Shown: positions 18,501 through 27,214 of the stretch, one piece after another | Layout: each line of letters begins with the position of its first letter | Position numbering within the stretch: position 1 is the stretch's first letter | Assembly: GCF_000264295.1 (NCBI RefSeq) | Contig: NZ_AJXT01000004.1 | Coordinates: 1-64,000 of the forward strand | Length of the DNA stretch: 64,000 nucleotides | Direction of reading: 5' to 3' | Source: Rhodanobacter spathiphylli B39 | Lineage (GTDB): Bacteria > Pseudomonadota > Gammaproteobacteria > Xanthomonadales > Rhodanobacteraceae | Notes under the pieces: generated by a model | Told to the model about the DNA's origin: nothing | Database searches by the model: none | Seen by the model: only the letters and a program-made list of their open reading frames with translations | Program-made: the position numbers and the translations under genes

Positions 18501-19090
18501 CTGGCCAGCACCGGCAGCGCCAGTTCGCCGGCCAGGGCCAGTGCGGCGGTGTTCCAGTTTTCCTCGCCGTCGCGGCCGCAGCGGGTCAGCTCCAGGTACA
18601 GCCGGTCGGGAAACAGCCGGGCCAGGGGACGCAATCTGGCCTGTGCCGCGTCGATGCCCTGGCCGATGGCGAGGCGAGCGGTCTCGCTGTCGCGTCCGAG
18701 CAGGGCGATCAGGCCCTCGGTGGCGCCGGCGGTGAGCCACGACGCGTCGACCAGGGCGCGTCCGCCATGCTGGCCCTCCTGCCACGCGCGCGAGACCAGC
18801 CGCGACAGGTTGAGATAACCGTCGCGGTTCTGGCACAGCAGGGTGAGTCGCCACGGACGCGGGTCGTCGCTGGAGGAAATCCACAGGTCGCAACCGCCGA
18901 TCGGCTTGATGCCGGCGGCGCTGCAGGCCTTGTAGAACTTCACCAGCGCGAACATGTTGCTGTCGTCGGTCAGTGCCACCGCCGGGATGCCGTCGCGCAC
19001 GCAGGCGGCGACCAGCGCCTTGATGCGGATGGTCGAGTCGACCAGCGAATATTCGCTGTGCAGGTGCAGGTGGGTGTAGCTGACGGTCAT
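15551..19090 (-). CDS. dnaE: DNA polymerase III subunit alpha
   Basis: This 1179-aa replicative polymerase has a PHP domain at the N-terminus ('[17 protein letters not shown]'). The polymerase core contains '[23 protein letters not shown]' and the catalytic '[19 protein letters not shown]' Asp residues. A helix-hairpin-helix and OB-fold follow ('[27 protein letters not shown]'), with a C-terminal tau-binding region. It is the catalytic core of the chromosomal replicase. The length is normal and the reading frame intact. It lies at the end of the lpx-rnhB series, as in many gammaproteobacteria, but here a thioredoxin-like gene and a small gene separate it from rnhB. Confidence 0.97.
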   Translation of the reverse strand: [1179 protein letters not shown]

Positions 19091-19213
19091 GCCGGTTTAC
19101 GCACTGAATTCATGCAGGCTACCCGGCGGCCGGGGCAGCGGCAAGATTGACTTCCGCGCGGTTTGCGCGAAGCGCGCTGGCGCCCCGCCCGATCGGCTCA
19201 AGGCCCGATCAAC

Positions 19214-19783
19214 TCAAGGCCTGGCGACGGCCGCCGTCGCGGCAGGCTGTTCGAGCAGCAGGGCGTTGATCTCGCCGACCAGCGTGTCCAGCATGTCGGC
19301 ACCGTAGCCGACATGGACGTGGGCGATGCTGCCGTCGCGACGCAGCATCACCATCACCGGAATGCCGCTGACGCCGTAGGGCTTGCCGATCGCGCCGTCA
19401 CGGTCCCAGGTGACCAGCAGTTCGGGCAGGCTCCTGCGCAGTACGCGCGAGGTTCGCACGAAGGTGTCGCGGTCTTCGCGGTGATTGACCGCCACCACCT
19501 GCAGCGGCAGGCCGCGCCGGGTCGCCAGCAACTGCAGCTTGGCCAGCACGGGAATCTCTTCCATGCAGTAGCCGCACCAGGTGGCCCAGAAACTGATCAC
19601 CACGACCTTGCCGTGCAGCGAGGAGACGGTCACCTCCTGGCCTCGCTGCGTGGTGCCCAGCGTATCCGGCGGCGTGTCGCCCGGCTGGAGCCGCGGCCTG
19701 TCGCCGGCCACGGCATGGCAGCAAAGCAGCAGGCCAAGCAGCAGGCCTGGCAGCATGATCGCGATTCGGCGCATCTCTTCCAT
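19214..19783 (-). CDS. TlpA/ResA-type thiol-disulfide oxidoreductase
   Basis: This 189-aa protein has an N-terminal hydrophobic export signal (about 5-27), so it acts in the periplasm. The thioredoxin fold has the active site WATWC-GYC (C70, C73), the cis-Pro region 'YGVSGIPVMVMLRRDG', and the insert typical of TlpA/ResA proteins. It likely reduces or relays electrons to periplasmic cysteines, for example during cytochrome c maturation; the partner is not visible nearby. The start at 19783 has AGGGGGAA just upstream; ATG 19774 is an alternative. Confidence 0.88.
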   Translation of the reverse strand: MEEMRRIAIMLPGLLLGLLLCCHAVAGDRPRLQPGDTPPDTLGTTQRGQEVTVSSLHGKVVVISFWATWCGYCMEEIPVLAKLQLLATRRGLPLQVVAVNHREDRDTFVRTSRVLRRSLPELLVTWDRDGAIGKPYGVSGIPVMVMLRRDGSIAHVHVGYGADMLDTLVGEINALLLEQPAATAAVARP

Positions 19784-19868
19784 TTCCCCCTGGGCACGCG
19801 CCAGCGTAGCAACATGCCGCGGAGCGAGGAAGTCGGGCCGCGTGGCCTGATCGGGACGGCCTTCCGGC

Positions 19869-20069
19869 TCAGCGGATGAAGAAGCGCTCGTCCTCGCCGG
19901 CGGTGTCCACGTAATGATCGAGAGCCTGTACCCGCAGCGGCTGCAGGTTGTAGTCGGCGTGCGACAGCGGGGGTTCGTCGATGCGCTCGGTCGTGTCGGG
20001 AAGCGGGTTCCATGCGGACGCCGCGGTCGATGGCGACGGGGTGGTCGGGTGGCTTTGCGGATGCATCAT
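19869..20069 (-). CDS. small hypothetical protein
   Basis: This 66-aa open frame has a good ribosome site (AGGAG 7 nt before the ATG), which is why I call it. The sequence is Pro/Ser/Thr-rich at the N-terminus and then 'YNLQPLRVQALDHYVDTAGEDERFFIR', with no signal peptide or membrane segment. I do not recognise a family. It lies between rnhB and the thioredoxin-like gene, all on the minus strand, and may be co-transcribed with the latter (85-bp gap). Confidence 0.5.
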   Translation of the reverse strand: MMHPQSHPTTPSPSTAASAWNPLPDTTERIDEPPLSHADYNLQPLRVQALDHYVDTAGEDERFFIR

Positions 20070-20211
20070 GGCGTGACTCCTGCGTTCCCTGGGAACGCGT
20101 GCGAGTTCGCTGGCGAGCGGGCCGGCAGGTCAGTACGGGCCGGTGCAACGGGCGCATCCGTGCTGTGCGGGTTTCCTTGGAGGTAATGATGCGCGCGCGC
20201 GGGGGAAAGTT

Positions 20212-20232
20212 GCATAGACCGATGGCCTATGC
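20212..20232. promoter_or_regulatory. inverted repeat, possible operator
   Basis: GCATAG-N9-CTATGC is a perfect 6-bp inverted repeat in the 220-bp gap between rnhB and the small gene. It is AT-richer than its surroundings and has no T-run, so it looks more like a protein-binding site than a terminator. The regulator is unknown. Confidence 0.4.
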
Positions 20233-20291
20233 GGATCAATCTCATCGGGATGCGCGATCGTGGCTGGAACGGGAACAAGCGCCCCGGTCGG

Positions 20292-20882
20292 TCAGAACAG
20301 CCTTGCCTGATCCAGCAGCAGCCGCACCGGGGCGAAGCTGCGGCGGTGCTGGGCGCAGGGACCGAGCATCTGCAGCGCGGCCAGGTGCGCCGGGGTGGGA
20401 TAACCCTTGTGCGCGGCGAAGCCGTAGCCGGGATGGAGGTTTTCCATGGCCACCATCAGGCGGTCGCGGCTGACCTTGGCCAGGATCGAGGCGGCGCTGA
20501 TGGCCGGTTCCAGCGCATCGCCGCCGACGATCGCCCGGCCGGGGCAGGGCAGGTCCTTCGGCAGCCGGTTGCCGTCGACCAGGGCTTCGTGCGCACCCGG
20601 TGCGAGGCCGGCAACGGCGCGGCTCATGCCGGTCATGGTGGCCTGGAAGATGTTCAGGCGGTCGATCTCGTCCGGTTCGATCAGCACCACGCACCAGGCC
20701 CGCGCGCGCTCGATGATCAGGGGGTAGAGCGCCTCGCGTTTCGCCTCGCTGAGCTTCTTCGAATCGTCCAGACCGGCGATCGGGCGGGACGGGTCGAGGA
20801 TCACCGCGGCGACGGCCAGCGGGCCGGCCAGCGGGCCACGTCCCGCTTCGTCCACGCCGGCCACGAACAGGCTCGCCTCCAT
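20292..20882 (-). CDS. rnhB: ribonuclease HII
   Basis: This 196-aa RNase HII has '[16 protein letters not shown]' at the N-terminus (catalytic D11, E12), '[13 protein letters not shown]', 'ALVDGNRLP' (catalytic Asp) and '[15 protein letters not shown]'. It nicks RNA-DNA hybrids, including single ribonucleotides, during replication and repair. The ATG at 20882 starts at the family N-terminus; the frame extends further upstream through a repeat but lacks similarity there. It stands between lpxB and dnaE, the conserved order of the lpx block. Confidence 0.95.
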   Translation of the reverse strand: MEASLFVAGVDEAGRGPLAGPLAVAAVILDPSRPIAGLDDSKKLSEAKREALYPLIIERARAWCVVLIEPDEIDRLNIFQATMTGMSRAVAGLAPGAHEALVDGNRLPKDLPCPGRAIVGGDALEPAISAASILAKVSRDRLMVAMENLHPGYGFAAHKGYPTPAHLAALQMLGPCAQHRRSFAPVRLLLDQARLF

Positions 20883-20910
20883 CGGGTTCCGCGCTTCTTC
20901 TTGCGTTTGC

Positions 20911-20950
20911 CTCCTCCCCCCTGAGGGAGAGGATTGAGGTGGGGCGCAGG
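20911..20950. repeat. REP-like palindrome
   Basis: The hairpin CTCCCCCCTGAGGGAGAG carries the tail gattgaggtgggg. It lies between lpxB and rnhB, is in the same family as the copy at 11151, and overlaps an in-frame upstream extension of rnhB. Confidence 0.65.
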
Positions 20951-20964
20951 TACTCGCGGAACGC

Positions 20965-22233
20965 TCAGCCATGGCCGGGATTCCGTGCATCGATCAGTTC
21001 GGCGATGGCTGCCGCGGCGCGATCGCCGGCCTGATCGTCCAGTCCGCCACGCAGCGCCTGGTGCAATTGCTCGAAGGCGGCGACCACCGCGCCACGCCGT
21101 TCGCTGTCCTTGAACAGCGACAGGGTGGCGGCAGCGAGCTTCTCCGCGGTGCAGTCGTCCTGCATCAGTTCCGGCACCAGCAGGCCGCCACCGATATCGA
21201 TGCCGCTGGCGCGTGCGAGGATGTTCGGCAGCGAGTAGATGTCGGTCTTCAGCATCTTCAGCGCGCGGGCGATGCGATAGCTCATCGGCGCCACGCGATA
21301 GCCCACCACCATCGGCCGCTTGGCCAGCATCGCCTCGAGCGTGGCGGTGCCCGACGCCAGCAGCACCACGTCGGCCGCCAGCATCGCCTCGTGCGCATGG
21401 CCGTCGAGCAGCAGCGGGCGGGATTCACCCTGGGGGACGCGGGCGAGCAGCGCGTCGAGCTTCGCGCGGACCCGGGCATTGGCCGCGGGAATGACCACGC
21501 GCAGGCCCGGGACGGCCGCGGCGACGCGACTGGCGGCCTCGATGAACGGCTGGCCCAGCCGGCTCAATTCGGAAAGCCGGCTGCCGGGCAGCACGGCGAG
21601 CACGGGCGCAGCTTGCGGCAACTGCAGCACGTCGCGCGCGCCCACGCGGTCGGACACCAGGGCGAAACGGTCGGCCAGCGGGTGACCGACGAAGCGCGCA
21701 TCGATGCCGTGCTTCGCGTAGATCGCCGGTTCCATCGGGAACAGGCAGAGCACCCGATGGGCGCTGCGGCCGATCTTCTCGGCACGCTTTTCGCGCCACG
21801 CCCAGACCGAGGGGCTGACGTAATGCACGGTCAGCAGGGCGGCCTGTTTCAGGCGCTGTTCGACGCCGAGGTTGAAATCCGGCGCGTCGATGCCGACCAC
21901 CACGTCGGGCTTCAGCTCGAGCAGGCGCGCGACCAGCGCCTTGCGCAGGCGCAGCAGCCGGGGCAGGTGGAGGATGACTTCACTGAAACCGAACAGCGAC
22001 AGCTCGTGGATGTCGTACCAGGACTCGAAGCCTTCGCGCTGCATGCGCGCGCCACCGATGCCCACGAAACGCGCCTGCGGATAGCGTCGGCGCAAGGCGG
22101 CGATCAGGTCGGCGCCGAGCTGGTCGCCGGAGTCTTCGCCGGCAATGATGGCGATGGTTTGAGAGCCGGGAATGGGGAATCGGGAATCGGGAATCGGGGG
22201 CGCCGCGGATTCCGGCTGCTTCGTGGAAGTCAT
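20965..22233 (-). CDS. lpxB: lipid-A-disaccharide synthase
   Basis: This 422-aa glycosyltransferase (GT19) joins UDP-2,3-diacylglucosamine and lipid X to make the lipid A disaccharide. The conserved start '[18 protein letters not shown]' begins only at about residue 27. Other motifs are '[22 protein letters not shown]', '[18 protein letters not shown]', '[14 protein letters not shown]' and '[13 protein letters not shown]'. Residues about 12-24 ([12 protein letters not shown]) are the translation of an intergenic 'gggaatc' repeat. No alternative start codon follows it, so the real protein appears to carry this repeat-encoded extension. It is the last gene of lpxD-fabZ-lpxA-lpxB. Confidence 0.94.
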   Translation of the reverse strand: MTSTKQPESAAPPIPDSRFPIPGSQTIAIIAGEDSGDQLGADLIAALRRRYPQARFVGIGGARMQREGFESWYDIHELSLFGFSEVILHLPRLLRLRKALVARLLELKPDVVVGIDAPDFNLGVEQRLKQAALLTVHYVSPSVWAWREKRAEKIGRSAHRVLCLFPMEPAIYAKHGIDARFVGHPLADRFALVSDRVGARDVLQLPQAAPVLAVLPGSRLSELSRLGQPFIEAASRVAAAVPGLRVVIPAANARVRAKLDALLARVPQGESRPLLLDGHAHEAMLAADVVLLASGTATLEAMLAKRPMVVGYRVAPMSYRIARALKMLKTDIYSLPNILARASGIDIGGGLLVPELMQDDCTAEKLAAATLSLFKDSERRGAVVAAFEQLHQALRGGLDDQAGDRAAAAIAELIDARNPGHG

Positions 22234-22314
22234 GGCGTCAGCACGAACGCAGGCGAAGAATGCTGGTGGCTGCTTTGGCTTGTAACCATTCCCGATTCTC
22301 CATTCCCGATTCCC
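22168..22314. repeat. GGGAATC-type inverted-repeat element overlapping the lpxB start
   Basis: One arm (22168-22200) is four tandem gggaatc-like units inside the lpxB 5' coding region. The other arm (22286-22314) is attcccgatt-like units in the lpxA-lpxB gap. The lpxB ATG (22233) lies between the two arms. Two more copies of this element occur at 45203-45282 and 48484-48571. Confidence 0.75.
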
Positions 22315-22328
22315 GCGCAGCGCAAGTG

Positions 22329-23102
22329 TCAGCGCGCGAGCGCGCGCTCGCTGTGGTCGAGGAACTCCAGCATGGCGCGCACGTCGTCGCTTTCGCGGGC
22401 CTGCTCGGCCAGCTTTTCGCGGGCTTCGGGCAGCGACAGGCCGGCCATGTACAGGGTGCGGTAGGCACGCTTGATCGCGGCGATCCGCGGCGCGTCGAAA
22501 CCACGGCGCTTCAGGCCTTCGCTGTTGATGCCCCGCGGCCGGCCGTGCTGCTCGTTGGCCATCATCACGAACGGCGGCACGTCGTGGCCGACCAGGCAGC
22601 CCATGCCGATGAAGGCATGCGCGCCGACCTTGCAGAACTGGTGCACGCCGGAGTAGCCGGACAGGATCGTCCAGTCGCCGATGCTGACGTGCCCGGCCAG
22701 CGCCGAGTAGTTGGAGAACACCACGTTGTTGCCGATCTGGCAGTCGTGCGCGATGTGCACGTAGGCCAGCACCCAGTTGTCGTTGCCGAGTCGGGTGATC
22801 GCGCCACCGTCACCGGTGCCGCGGTTGATGGTGGTGAATTCGCGGATCAGGTTGCGGTCGCCGATCACCAGTTCGGTGCGTTCGCCCTGCCATTTCTTGT
22901 CCTGCGGATCGCCGCCCAGCGAGGCGAACTGGTTGATCCGGTTGTCGCGGCCGATCCGGGTCGGCCCCTCGATCACCACATGCGGCCCGATCACGGTGCC
23001 TTCGCCGATCTCCACCTCGGCACCGATCACGCTGTACGCGCCGATGCTGACGTTGGCGCCGATGATGGCGGAGGGGTCGATCAATGCGGTGGGATGGATC
23101 AT
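22329..23102 (-). CDS. lpxA: UDP-N-acetylglucosamine acyltransferase
   Basis: This 257-aa left-handed beta-helix acyltransferase carries out the first committed step of lipid A synthesis (3-O-acylation of UDP-GlcNAc). Hexapeptide repeats run from '[21 protein letters not shown]' onward. The catalytic His is in the '[13 protein letters not shown]' region, and '[18 protein letters not shown]' marks the LpxA family. The ATG at 23102 overlaps the fabZ stop by 4 bp (ATGA), giving translational coupling. It is in the middle of the lpxD-fabZ-lpxA-lpxB operon. Confidence 0.96.
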   Translation of the reverse strand: MIHPTALIDPSAIIGANVSIGAYSVIGAEVEIGEGTVIGPHVVIEGPTRIGRDNRINQFASLGGDPQDKKWQGERTELVIGDRNLIREFTTINRGTGDGGAITRLGNDNWVLAYVHIAHDCQIGNNVVFSNYSALAGHVSIGDWTILSGYSGVHQFCKVGAHAFIGMGCLVGHDVPPFVMMANEQHGRPRGINSEGLKRRGFDAPRIAAIKRAYRTLYMAGLSLPEAREKLAEQARESDDVRAMLEFLDHSERALAR

Positions 23103-23572
23103 TTGCCCGACCTCGCGGCGCACATCAGTTCGCAACTGGCCACCTCCTTGCCATCGACCAGGGAGCGAGCCTCGAAAATGCCCATGCCGCGCATCAGCCG
23201 CTTCAGGCTGACTTCCATGCGCAACTGGTCGCCGGGAACCACCGGGGCGCTGAAGCGCGCGTTGTCGACCTTGACCAGATAGAACAGCGGGCTGACCTTG
23301 TCGCCCTTCATGTGGCGGCTGACCTGGGTCAGCAGACCGGCGGCCTGCGCCATCGCCTCGATGATCAGCACGCCGGGCATCACCGGATGGCTGGGGAAAT
23401 GGCCCTGGAAGAACGGCTCGTTGATGGTCACGTTCTTGATCGCGACCACGCTGACCTCGGGCACGATCTCGATCACGCGGTCCACCAGCAGGAACGGGTA
23501 GCGGTGGGGCAGCAGTTCCCGGATCTGCTCCACATCGATCGGCAGGGTCATGAAGTCGCTGTTTTCACTCAT
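23099..23572 (-). CDS. fabZ: 3-hydroxyacyl-[ACP] dehydratase
   Basis: This 157-aa hot-dog fold dehydratase has the active-site His58 in '[23 protein letters not shown]' and Glu72 on the following helix. It dehydrates 3-hydroxyacyl-ACP in fatty-acid elongation, and so competes with LpxA and LpxD for the same substrate; that is the logic of this operon. It overlaps lpxD by 8 bp upstream and lpxA by 4 bp downstream. The length is usual for the family, with a short N-terminal extension. Confidence 0.96.
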   Translation of the reverse strand: MSENSDFMTLPIDVEQIRELLPHRYPFLLVDRVIEIVPEVSVVAIKNVTINEPFFQGHFPSHPVMPGVLIIEAMAQAAGLLTQVSRHMKGDKVSPLFYLVKVDNARFSAPVVPGDQLRMEVSLKRLMRGMGIFEARSLVDGKEVASCELMCAARSGK

Positions 23573-24593
23573 TGTCGCTGTCCTTCTCCAGCGTCGACAG
23601 GCGACGCGCGTACTCGTCCAGATGTTTGAAGCGTGCCGCGTTCTTCCGCCACTGGCGGTTGTCCTGCAGGGGCACGCCCGATGAATATTCGCCAGGTTCG
23701 CGGATCGAATGCGTGACCAGGCTCTTGGCGGTAATGGTAACCCGGTCGGCCAGTTCCAGATGGCCGAGCACGCCGGCGTTGCCGCCGATCATGCAGTAAC
23801 GGCCGATCCTCGCACTGCCGGCGACCGCCGCGCAGCCGGCCATCGCAGTGTGCGCGCCGACATGCACGTTGTGGGCGATCTGGATCTGGTTGTCCAGCCG
23901 CACGTCTTCTTCCAGCACGGTGTCGTCCAGCGCGCCGCGGTCGATCGTGGTGTTGGCGCCGATCTCGCAGTCGTCGCCGACGCGCACGCCGCCGAGCTGG
24001 GGCAGCTTGATCCAGTGGTCCCGCTCGAAGGCCAGGCCGAAGCCGTCCGAGCCGATCACCGCACCGGGGTGCACCAGCACGCGCTGGCCCAGCGTGACCC
24101 GGGTCACCAGGGTGACCCGGGCGACCAGCCGCGAATGCGCGCCGACCGTGCAGTCCTCGCCGACGATGCAGTGCGGACCGAGTACCACTCCCTCCGCGAT
24201 CACCGCGCGCTCGCCGATCACGCAGCCCGGTCCGACGCTGGCGCCGGGATCGACCTGCGCGCTGTCGGCCACCACGGCACTGGGGTGGATGCCCGCTGCG
24301 GCGGCAGGCATCCGTTCGAACAGGGCGGCAAGTTTCGCGTAGGCCACGTAGGGGTCGGAGGCGACCAGCGCCGCTGTCGGGCACGTGGCGAGGTCCGCTT
24401 CGCGCAGCACCACCACGCCGGCGCGGGTGGCCGCCAGCTGGCTGCTGTACTTGCTGTTGGACAGGAAGCTGAGCTGACTGGGGCCGGCGCCCGCCAGGGT
24501 GCCGACACCGTCGATCACCCGCGCGCCATCGCCGCTTGCGACCAGGCCGAACCGCTCGGCCAGCCCAGCCACCGTGTAATGGATTGTGCTCAT
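23565..24593 (-). CDS. lpxD: UDP-3-O-acylglucosamine N-acyltransferase
   Basis: This 342-aa protein has an N-terminal uridine-binding domain ('LAGAGPSQLSFLSNSKYSSQL') and then a left-handed beta-helix of hexapeptide repeats. It contains 'GSDGFGLAFERDHWIKLPQLGGVRVGDDCEIGANTTIDRGAL' features and the catalytic His in 'DNQIQIAHNVHVGAHTAM'. It adds the second acyl chain in lipid A synthesis. The start has GGAG about 8 nt upstream. It is first in its operon, cut off from bamA by a terminator; the usual skp/ompH gene is missing here. Confidence 0.96.
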   Translation of the reverse strand: MSTIHYTVAGLAERFGLVASGDGARVIDGVGTLAGAGPSQLSFLSNSKYSSQLAATRAGVVVLREADLATCPTAALVASDPYVAYAKLAALFERMPAAAAGIHPSAVVADSAQVDPGASVGPGCVIGERAVIAEGVVLGPHCIVGEDCTVGAHSRLVARVTLVTRVTLGQRVLVHPGAVIGSDGFGLAFERDHWIKLPQLGGVRVGDDCEIGANTTIDRGALDDTVLEEDVRLDNQIQIAHNVHVGAHTAMAGCAAVAGSARIGRYCMIGGNAGVLGHLELADRVTITAKSLVTHSIREPGEYSSGVPLQDNRQWRKNAARFKHLDEYARRLSTLEKDSDNE

Positions 24594-24657
24594 GCTTGCT
24601 CCGGAACCTGCCGGCCATTGTAGAGGGTGGCGGCGCGGCGTGCAGTCGAACCATCCG

Positions 24658-24690
24658 GCAAAAGAAAGCGCGGCAGGGCCGCGCTTTCCG
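24658..24690 (-). terminator. rho-independent terminator after bamA
   Basis: AAAGCGCGGC-AGGG-CCGCGCTTT (24665-24687) reads into TTTCTTTT on the minus strand. It lies between the bamA stop and lpxD, so lpxD-fabZ-lpxA-lpxB needs its own promoter or read-through. Confidence 0.8.
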
Positions 24691-24708
24691 GTTCGCCTGG
24701 GGATGGAA

Positions 24709-27135
24709 TCAGAACTGGCTGCCGAAGGTGAACTGGATGCGTTCCTCGTAATGGCGATCGGCGTCCTTGGAGCGGAACGGCACGGCCAGGCTGATGATCA
24801 GCGGGCCGATCGGCGCCTGCCACTGCAGCGAGATGCCGGTCGACGCGCGCAGTTCGGAGGCATCGAAGCTCTTGTAGTCCTTGAACACGTTGCCGACGTC
24901 CATGAACCAGGACACGCGCGCGGTGTTGACGTCCTTCAGGAACGGCAGCGGCAGGAAGACCTGGGCCGTGCCCAGAACCTTGAACGCGCCGCCGATCGGC
25001 TGGGAGTAGTAGGCGCCGTTGTTGCACATGCCCTTGGCATCGGGCGTGCTGCCATCGATGCACACGCGCGGACCCAGGGTGTTGTCCTGGAAACCGCGTA
25101 CGTCGCGCACGCCACCGGCGTAGTAGTTCTGCCAGAACGGAAGATCCTGGCGCATGTCGGTGATGATGTGGTTCTGGTTGACATTGTCGGCCTTGCTGGC
25201 CGCGGCCAATGCATCGTAGGCATCGTCGCTGAGGCCGTTCTTGCCGTAAGTCTTGCCGTAGCCGACCTGGCCATCCAGGTACAGCACGAAGCCCTTGCCG
25301 ATCGGCCAGTAGTGGTTGAGTTCGGTGCTGAGCTTCCAGTACTGCACGGTCGAGCCGGGCAGGGCGACGTCGGTCGAGGCCGAGATCAGGCCGCCGCGGG
25401 TCGGCGCCCAGTAGCCGTTGCGGGTGTCGTGGTTCCAGCCCAGCGTGCCGGTCCAGGTGTGGATCGTCTTGTTGCCGATCTCGTTCTGGTAGTCGATCAG
25501 CACCAGCGGGCTGTAGCCCGGGTACAGGTTGACCTTGTTGCTGCTGATGCCCAGGCCCACGCGCAAGCCGTCGGTTTCGCTGATCGGGATGCCGAGGTAG
25601 GAAGAGAAGCTCTTCGCACTGGTGGCGTAGTTGGCGAAGTCGGTGTTGCCGTAGTCGGTCTTCGAGTACGAGGCGCTGTAGCCGATGCCGATGCCGCTGT
25701 CGGTGAGGTAGGGGTTGTAGTAGTTCATCCCCAGGCGCGTGTAGTACGTGCTGCGCTCGCCGCTGATCGAGAAGCTGTCACCGGTGCCGAACAGGTTGTT
25801 CTGCGACACCGAGGCATTCAGGATGATGCCCGAATACTGCGAGTAGCCGATGCCGAACTGCATGCTGCCGGCCGACTGCTCCTCCACCTTGACGGTGACG
25901 TCCACCTTGTCCTGGGTACCCGGCACGCGGGACTTGTCGATGTCGACCGTCTTGAAGTAGCCCAGCCGCTGCAGGCGGACCTTGGAACGGTCGATGGCGG
26001 CCTGCGAATACCAGGAACCCTCCAGCTGGCGCAGCTCGCGGCGCAGCACGCCGTCCTCGGTGCGCGTGTTGCCCTGGAAGATCACCCGGCGCACGTAGAC
26101 GCGCTGGCCGGGCTCGATGTACATGGTCAGGTCGACCGTGCGCTTTTCCTTGTCCAGCTTGGGAATCGGCGTGACCTTGGCATAGGCGTAGCCGATATTG
26201 GCCAGCACGGCCTTGATCGCCTTGCTGCTGGCTTCGATCGCGCCGCGATTGAAGGTGTCGCCCGCCTTGGTGAAAACCAGCTGGCGCATGGTCTTTTCAG
26301 GCAGGATCAGGTCGCCCAGCAGCTTCACGTCGCTGACCTTGTAGATCTCGCCTTCCTTGATGCTGGCGTCGATGTACATCGAACGCTTGTCCGGCGCGAT
26401 CGCCACCTGGGTGGAGTCGACGCCGAAGTCGGCGTAGCCGCGATCCATGTAGTAGGACTGCAGCTTCTCGAGGTCGCCGGACAATTTTTCGCGCGAGTAC
26501 TGGTCGTCCTTCGAATACCAGGACATCCAGTTGCTGGTGTCCGATTCGAAACCGTCGCGGATTTCCTTGTCGCTGAAGGCGTGGTTGCCGAGGATGTTCA
26601 GTTCCTTGATCTTTGCGGCCTTGCCTTCGCGGATCTCGATCTCGACGGCGACGCGGTTGCGATCCAGCCGGGTCACGTGGGGCTCGACCGAAACGTTGTA
26701 CTTGCCGCGGTTGTAATACTGCCGGATCAGCTCCTGCTGCACGTTGTCCAGCGCCAGCCGGTCGAAGGTCTCGCCCTCGGTGAGGCCGATTTCCTTCAGG
26801 CCCTTCTTGAGGTCGTCGGTCTTGATGTCCTTGTTGCCGCGCAGGGTCAGCTTGGCGATCGAGGGGCGCTCGACCACCTTGATCACCAGGATGCTGCCTT
26901 CGCGATCCATCTCGACATCGCTGAAGAACTTGGTCTGGTACAGCGCGCGGATGGCGCGTTGTACCCCGTCGTTGGTCAGCTGGTCGCCCTTGTTGATCGG
27001 CAGGTAGTTGTAGACGGTACCGGCGGAAATGCGGCTGAGGCCGTCAATGCGGATGTCCGACACCACGAAGGGGTCGAACGCGAACGCATTGGCGGAGAGG
27101 GAGGCAAGCAGGATCAGCGCGGCGATACGCTTCAT
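24709..27135 (-). CDS. bamA: outer membrane protein assembly factor BamA
   Basis: This 808-aa Omp85 protein has a signal peptide (1-20, ending NAFA), then five POTRA domains (about 22-425; first 'FVVSDIRIDGLSRISAGTVYNYL') and a C-terminal 16-strand barrel. It ends in the beta-signal-like 'IQFTFGSQF' with terminal Phe. The barrel region contains the VRGF-type motif 'DVRGFQDNTLGPR'. It is the core of the machine that inserts outer-membrane proteins. It follows rseP in the dxr-rseP-bamA series. The sequence is full length. Confidence 0.96.
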   Translation of the reverse strand: MKRIAALILLASLSANAFAFDPFVVSDIRIDGLSRISAGTVYNYLPINKGDQLTNDGVQRAIRALYQTKFFSDVEMDREGSILVIKVVERPSIAKLTLRGNKDIKTDDLKKGLKEIGLTEGETFDRLALDNVQQELIRQYYNRGKYNVSVEPHVTRLDRNRVAVEIEIREGKAAKIKELNILGNHAFSDKEIRDGFESDTSNWMSWYSKDDQYSREKLSGDLEKLQSYYMDRGYADFGVDSTQVAIAPDKRSMYIDASIKEGEIYKVSDVKLLGDLILPEKTMRQLVFTKAGDTFNRGAIEASSKAIKAVLANIGYAYAKVTPIPKLDKEKRTVDLTMYIEPGQRVYVRRVIFQGNTRTEDGVLRRELRQLEGSWYSQAAIDRSKVRLQRLGYFKTVDIDKSRVPGTQDKVDVTVKVEEQSAGSMQFGIGYSQYSGIILNASVSQNNLFGTGDSFSISGERSTYYTRLGMNYYNPYLTDSGIGIGYSASYSKTDYGNTDFANYATSAKSFSSYLGIPISETDGLRVGLGISSNKVNLYPGYSPLVLIDYQNEIGNKTIHTWTGTLGWNHDTRNGYWAPTRGGLISASTDVALPGSTVQYWKLSTELNHYWPIGKGFVLYLDGQVGYGKTYGKNGLSDDAYDALAAASKADNVNQNHIITDMRQDLPFWQNYYAGGVRDVRGFQDNTLGPRVCIDGSTPDAKGMCNNGAYYSQPIGGAFKVLGTAQVFLPLPFLKDVNTARVSWFMDVGNVFKDYKSFDASELRASTGISLQWQAPIGPLIISLAVPFRSKDADRHYEERIQFTFGSQF

Positions 27136-27214
27136 CGTCGATTCCGTTGGTTATTTCGATGAAGCGGCCAGCGCGGCCGCCCCGATCAAGAGCATGGGGC
27201 AGGGACGAACCCCT

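Noticed and set aside
15365-19150. 1261-codon open frame opposite dnaE
   Set aside because: It is the antisense shadow of dnaE in GC-rich DNA. The product is a His/Arg/Gln/Ala-rich low-complexity string with no domain.
24586-27162. 858-codon frame opposite bamA
   Set aside because: Shadow of bamA; no signal peptide, domain or ribosome site.
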